Source: Rostratula benghalensis (lineage: Eukaryota; Chordata; Aves; Charadriiformes; Rostratulidae). From it: a stretch of 64,000 bases of DNA. Each line of letters begins with the position of its first letter. Within the stretch, counting starts at the first letter, position 1. The translations under genes were made by a program, and so were the position numbers. The notes beneath the pieces were generated by a model. The model saw only the letters and a program-made list of their open reading frames with translations, did no database searches and had not been told where the DNA came from. Of this stretch, positions 60,730 through 64,000 are shown in pieces. Location: assembly GCA_013399305.1 (NCBI GenBank), contig VXAI01000158.1:186001-250000 (forward strand). The letters run 5' to 3'.

Positions 60730-63645
60730 TTCATGTCAGTTCTGAAATGAAATGGTTTAGATGTTTAGCTAAAGGGAAGCTGAGATTAGAAATTTAAATT
60801 GTAATCCTGCACAGACCTTTGGAAGACGGTGGTCATTATTTGGCAGCAAATCTATGTGTAAATGGAGCATATTGAATGAATAGAGGGTATAACCAACTTT
60901 TGTTTGAGTACTTACTTTTTGGGGAGAATGCTCCTTCAGGCATTTCAGTATGAAAAGACTTGCTAGACTAATCCCTCTCTTGTTAAAAATTTCAGTCCCA
61001 TAAAATTGCCTAAGCATCAGAAAACAATGAAAATTTACAAAACTGTGTTTATGGTACTGCCTATTTATGATACTGCTTGTGACATTCCCTGCATAAAGAA
61101 CATATAACACCATATAACATATAACTGTTTGCCAGAGACGTAAATTATTTGGGCTTTATACAGTCCTGCCTATACGCTTATAGGTTCTTAAATAATAAAT
61201 GTGAGTATTCCATGTGGACTTCAATTGGTTACATGCACATGTAAATAATAGTTTCATAATCAATTATGTACTTAGTCAAGACCACTCATTTGTGACTGTT
61301 TAAAAGGGCTTGTTATCGATCCTGGTTGAGTTTAGCTTTTATGCAGATGCTTAAATAATTTCTGTTGTGAAAAATGCCAAAGTCCATCACAAAACTTGGG
61401 TAATTTTGGTTTAATGAAGATGATACCGACTGTACTGATTTCCTCCAGAAAACAAAATTTGTGGAATAGTAGCCAAAGAGCTGGCAGTGCTGAGCTTATG
61501 ACAGACTGAAACAGCATGTTATGGAGGTAGAAAGAAGAGAGGGATCGAAGGATAGTGTGGCATTATGATATGTGTGGAGATAAACAGAATAGGACATTTT
61601 GAAAAGCAAGTTTGTTTTAGGAACCTTCAAGAAAAATTCAGCTTCACATTTGGTCTGCAGCTTAGTCTTTGTAACCAAAAGAAATTTCTTTCTGCGTATT
61701 TGAGCCCAAAGTCCTAGTGAAAATTTCTGGAATACAATCTTCAATTGGGGATGGGGATACACCATGTCTAAATTTTTCTAAAGTGTTTGAATGATAAAAA
61801 AAGAAATTGAATACTGTTTCTGAAATAAATTAGGGACATAGAAACCAAATAAAAAATCTCAAATATTTAGGGTCCTTTATATACTATGCCATTGGTATTG
61901 CTATTAAAAAACAATTGATACTGATTTTGAAGAAGTCAGGATTTCATTCTTAATCAGTTTTCAACAATGAAATGTATGTATATATATCAAAAGGCATTTG
62001 AAAACTTTTCCTTCAGTTATACATTCAGTTTCTGATACTGAAAAAGTCAAATTGACATTTTTATTGTTTCTTCTCATTCTGAAAGCAAAAAAAGCAGTTT
62101 ACTTCATTAAACATTTCTATACAATGTCTTTGTCTATACTTCAAACTATTGTCTATAGTTATTTGTTATTCTGCAATGTTAACACTATGCATTTGAAAAA
62201 TATGAGTTATTTCTATAAAACCAGTAGGAAGTCAAATCTCAGTTTGGAAATCTTGTTCCCTTCTCTCCCAACCCCCACCCCAAGGTACCTCCTTTCAGAT
62301 TTATGAAAGAAAACATTTCTTTCTGTAAAAGGTTTTTGTATGCCAGCATCTGGAAGTGTTTATTTCAGTGGCGTGTAATCTATCTGTGGATTTAGTTAGC
62401 ACCAGACCCCCTTTTGTGTACTCCTGACTTAAAATTTTTATAAATGATCTTGTTGAATTTGTGCCAGCGTGCACATGGTTTGGCTGATTGCTGCATATAT
62501 CCTTTACCTGCCAGTCACCTTTGATTTATATCCCTTCCCCTCTGCTTTTGCCTTCCAAAAATGGTGCCACTGAACTGTCCTCTAAATCATCTTATTGGAT
62601 AAATTACTCCAAGATGAGATGGTACGCTTTTGGCTGGCTCCTCGACAGAAGGCATTCCTGTAATCCATCCTTGCCCGCCCTCTGTAGAACCATTCAAAAA
62701 AAAAAAAGAGAATGAACAGGGGAAATGGGGCTCCCTCTTCTATCTCAGCGCTATTTCTTCCAGTGCTATTCAGAAACACAAAGTCGGACGTTTGATTTAT
62801 ATGGCTCTTAATACCATCTGAAGGCACATAAACTGTTTGAGAATCTTTCGTGTACCCTCTCCTGAACTGAACTTCTTCATTATAGGGGCTTAATCCCGAG
62901 AATATGGTTGTACCATTTTCTCCCAGACTAATGAAAACGTGAAAAAACAGCCTACTTAAGAACATTTTAAAGTATTTCATTTGGAATAGATTATACAATG
63001 TGCATGACAGTTCTTTCCATGATAAAAATCACCATTGGTTTCCTTAAACCAAACAGCTAATTCTCCTTCAGAATAACAACAGCTCTGTAAGCCTTTCTTA
63101 ATGACATTACTAATTTGGGGAGTTTTATGAAGTTTCCTGGAGAAAAGCAGGTGGCTTGGCAGTAATTTAAAAGGTTCACAATTTGTGGTAGCGGTTTCAG
63201 GGGGTTTCATGTTTCTGAAGAGGGAGACCAAGCTGCATAGCGCTTAAGAGCATCTGACACAATGATGTATCATTTTGGACTAAGTTTCCAGAAGTTCGTT
63301 GGCCATTAAATGTGCTGCTTGACTTTATGTTGCAGTTCCCCAGCTGTCTCTACTGGGGGTAATCTTAACGCTCAAGCAGAATTTATTAATGAAGGCATAA
63401 GCTTGCAGTACTGATGAAACCGTAAGTTGCCCAGATGATTTCATTAAACGGGAACATAGATTTTTGAGATAAGACAAAAACGTCATTTAAGGAGATCTGA
63501 AAAGAGCTGGCTCGTTTTCTGCCGAGCACTGGGAAAGTATTTACAAACGGTCTGGATAGTATTTGATATCCTGTGGGGACATTTAAAATTCTTGGATTGC
63601 ACATACATCAGTGTCTCGCTGCACAACACAGTGCATGAATTGTTG
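60730..63645 (+). other. Downstream intron segment
   Basis: No repeat family or exon recognised. Open frames here, including the 138-codon minus-strand one at 62582-62998, have no recognisable similarity. Confidence 0.5.
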
Positions 63646-63858
63646 GGGAGCGGCGCGCGAGGCTGTCAGGCAGTATAGATGTGGTTCTGTTGAGGCAGGA
63701 GATACCGGGCGTGAAACGACTCTGCCCGTGCAAGATTGCAGGGCCGGGAGGGAGGGAGTTTTGGCTGCTCCCTCGTGTCGCTGCCTCCTCAAGCAGGATA
63801 CGCTTGGAAGGGCTAAACGCGACACATGCATCTGGCTCAACCGGGGAGTGCCGGATTT
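63646..63858. promoter_or_regulatory. Small CpG-dense patch, candidate regulatory element
   Basis: About 213 bases with roughly 16 CpG dinucleotides and GC well above 50%, in surroundings that are AT-rich and CpG-poor. By a rough hand count the observed CpG number is near that expected from base composition, as in unmethylated islands. It begins GCGGCGCGCGAGG. No exon or family was recognised. It could be an alternative promoter or a conserved element. An A17 tract follows at about 63883-63899. Confidence 0.35.
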
Positions 63859-64000
63859 AAATCCTTCTCATACCTGATAAGTAAAAAAAAAAAAAAAAAT
63901 AATTCTGGTTTAGCAAACCGATTTGCTAGCCCTGCTAGCGAGAAGACAATAAGTAAGATGCAAAGTTTGCAATCAGCTGAGTCTCTCCTATAAATGAAAG

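Noticed and set aside
63820..63899. tRNA-like T-arm string with a following poly(A), possible tRNA-derived SINE
   Set aside because: 'ggatttaaatcc' is only a palindrome resembling a T-arm; I could not find A-box or cloverleaf pairing upstream.
1..64000. Prokaryotic-style systems, CRISPR arrays, operons, toxin or defence genes
   Set aside because: The sequence is vertebrate intronic DNA; no such structure was seen.

Overview
The window is vertebrate nuclear DNA, almost certainly from a bird. It has AT-rich introns, canonical GT-AG splice sites, and more than a dozen 5'-truncated CR1 LINE copies that end in the avian CR1 3' tail (ATTCTGTGATTCTGTGA type). It contains no prokaryotic genes, operons, CRISPR arrays or recognisable structural RNA genes. 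Nearly all long open frames are shadows or CR1 remnants.

The one gene recognised with confidence is SUPT3H (SPT3 homologue), a double-histone-fold subunit of the SAGA/STAGA/TFTC coactivators. It lies on the + strand and is partial at both ends. Seven coding exons are visible: 14332-14418, 15574-15664, 17491-17627, 44735-44810, 47429-47541, 48834-48941 and 51784-51894. Their phases join without a break into 241 codons, from the middle of the first histone fold to nearly the end of the second. The 5' exons (roughly the first 62 residues) must lie upstream of the window. The last short exon (about 13 residues in human SUPT3H, from memory) was not found and lies either downstream or in the assembly gap. 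An eighth, in-phase 189-base exon candidate at 49362-49550 encodes a Pro/Thr-rich segment with a basic tail, and would enlarge the loop before the last helix of the second histone fold.

Layout. 1-14331 is sequence upstream of the first visible exon, presumably SUPT3H intron. It holds an unrecognised open frame at the left edge, CR1 fragments including an inverted CR1 pair at 9029-9545, and a CpG-richer block at 11160-11700 with AP-1 and RUNX-type motifs and a hairpin. 14332-17627 holds three exons close together. 17628-44734 is a 27 kb intron with CR1 copies of several subfamilies. 44735-51894 holds the remaining exons, with a CR1 copy beginning about 20 bases after the splice donor of exon 47429-47541. 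51895-64000 is downstream intron, with CR1 copies, a TTTC microsatellite running into an 861-base N gap, and a small CpG-dense patch at 63646-63858.

In mammals SUPT3H adjoins and partly overlaps the RUNX2 locus, so its introns are plausible sites for skeletal enhancers. That is context from established knowledge; RUNX2 itself is not in the window. Protein similarities here come from recognition by eye, not from a database search.
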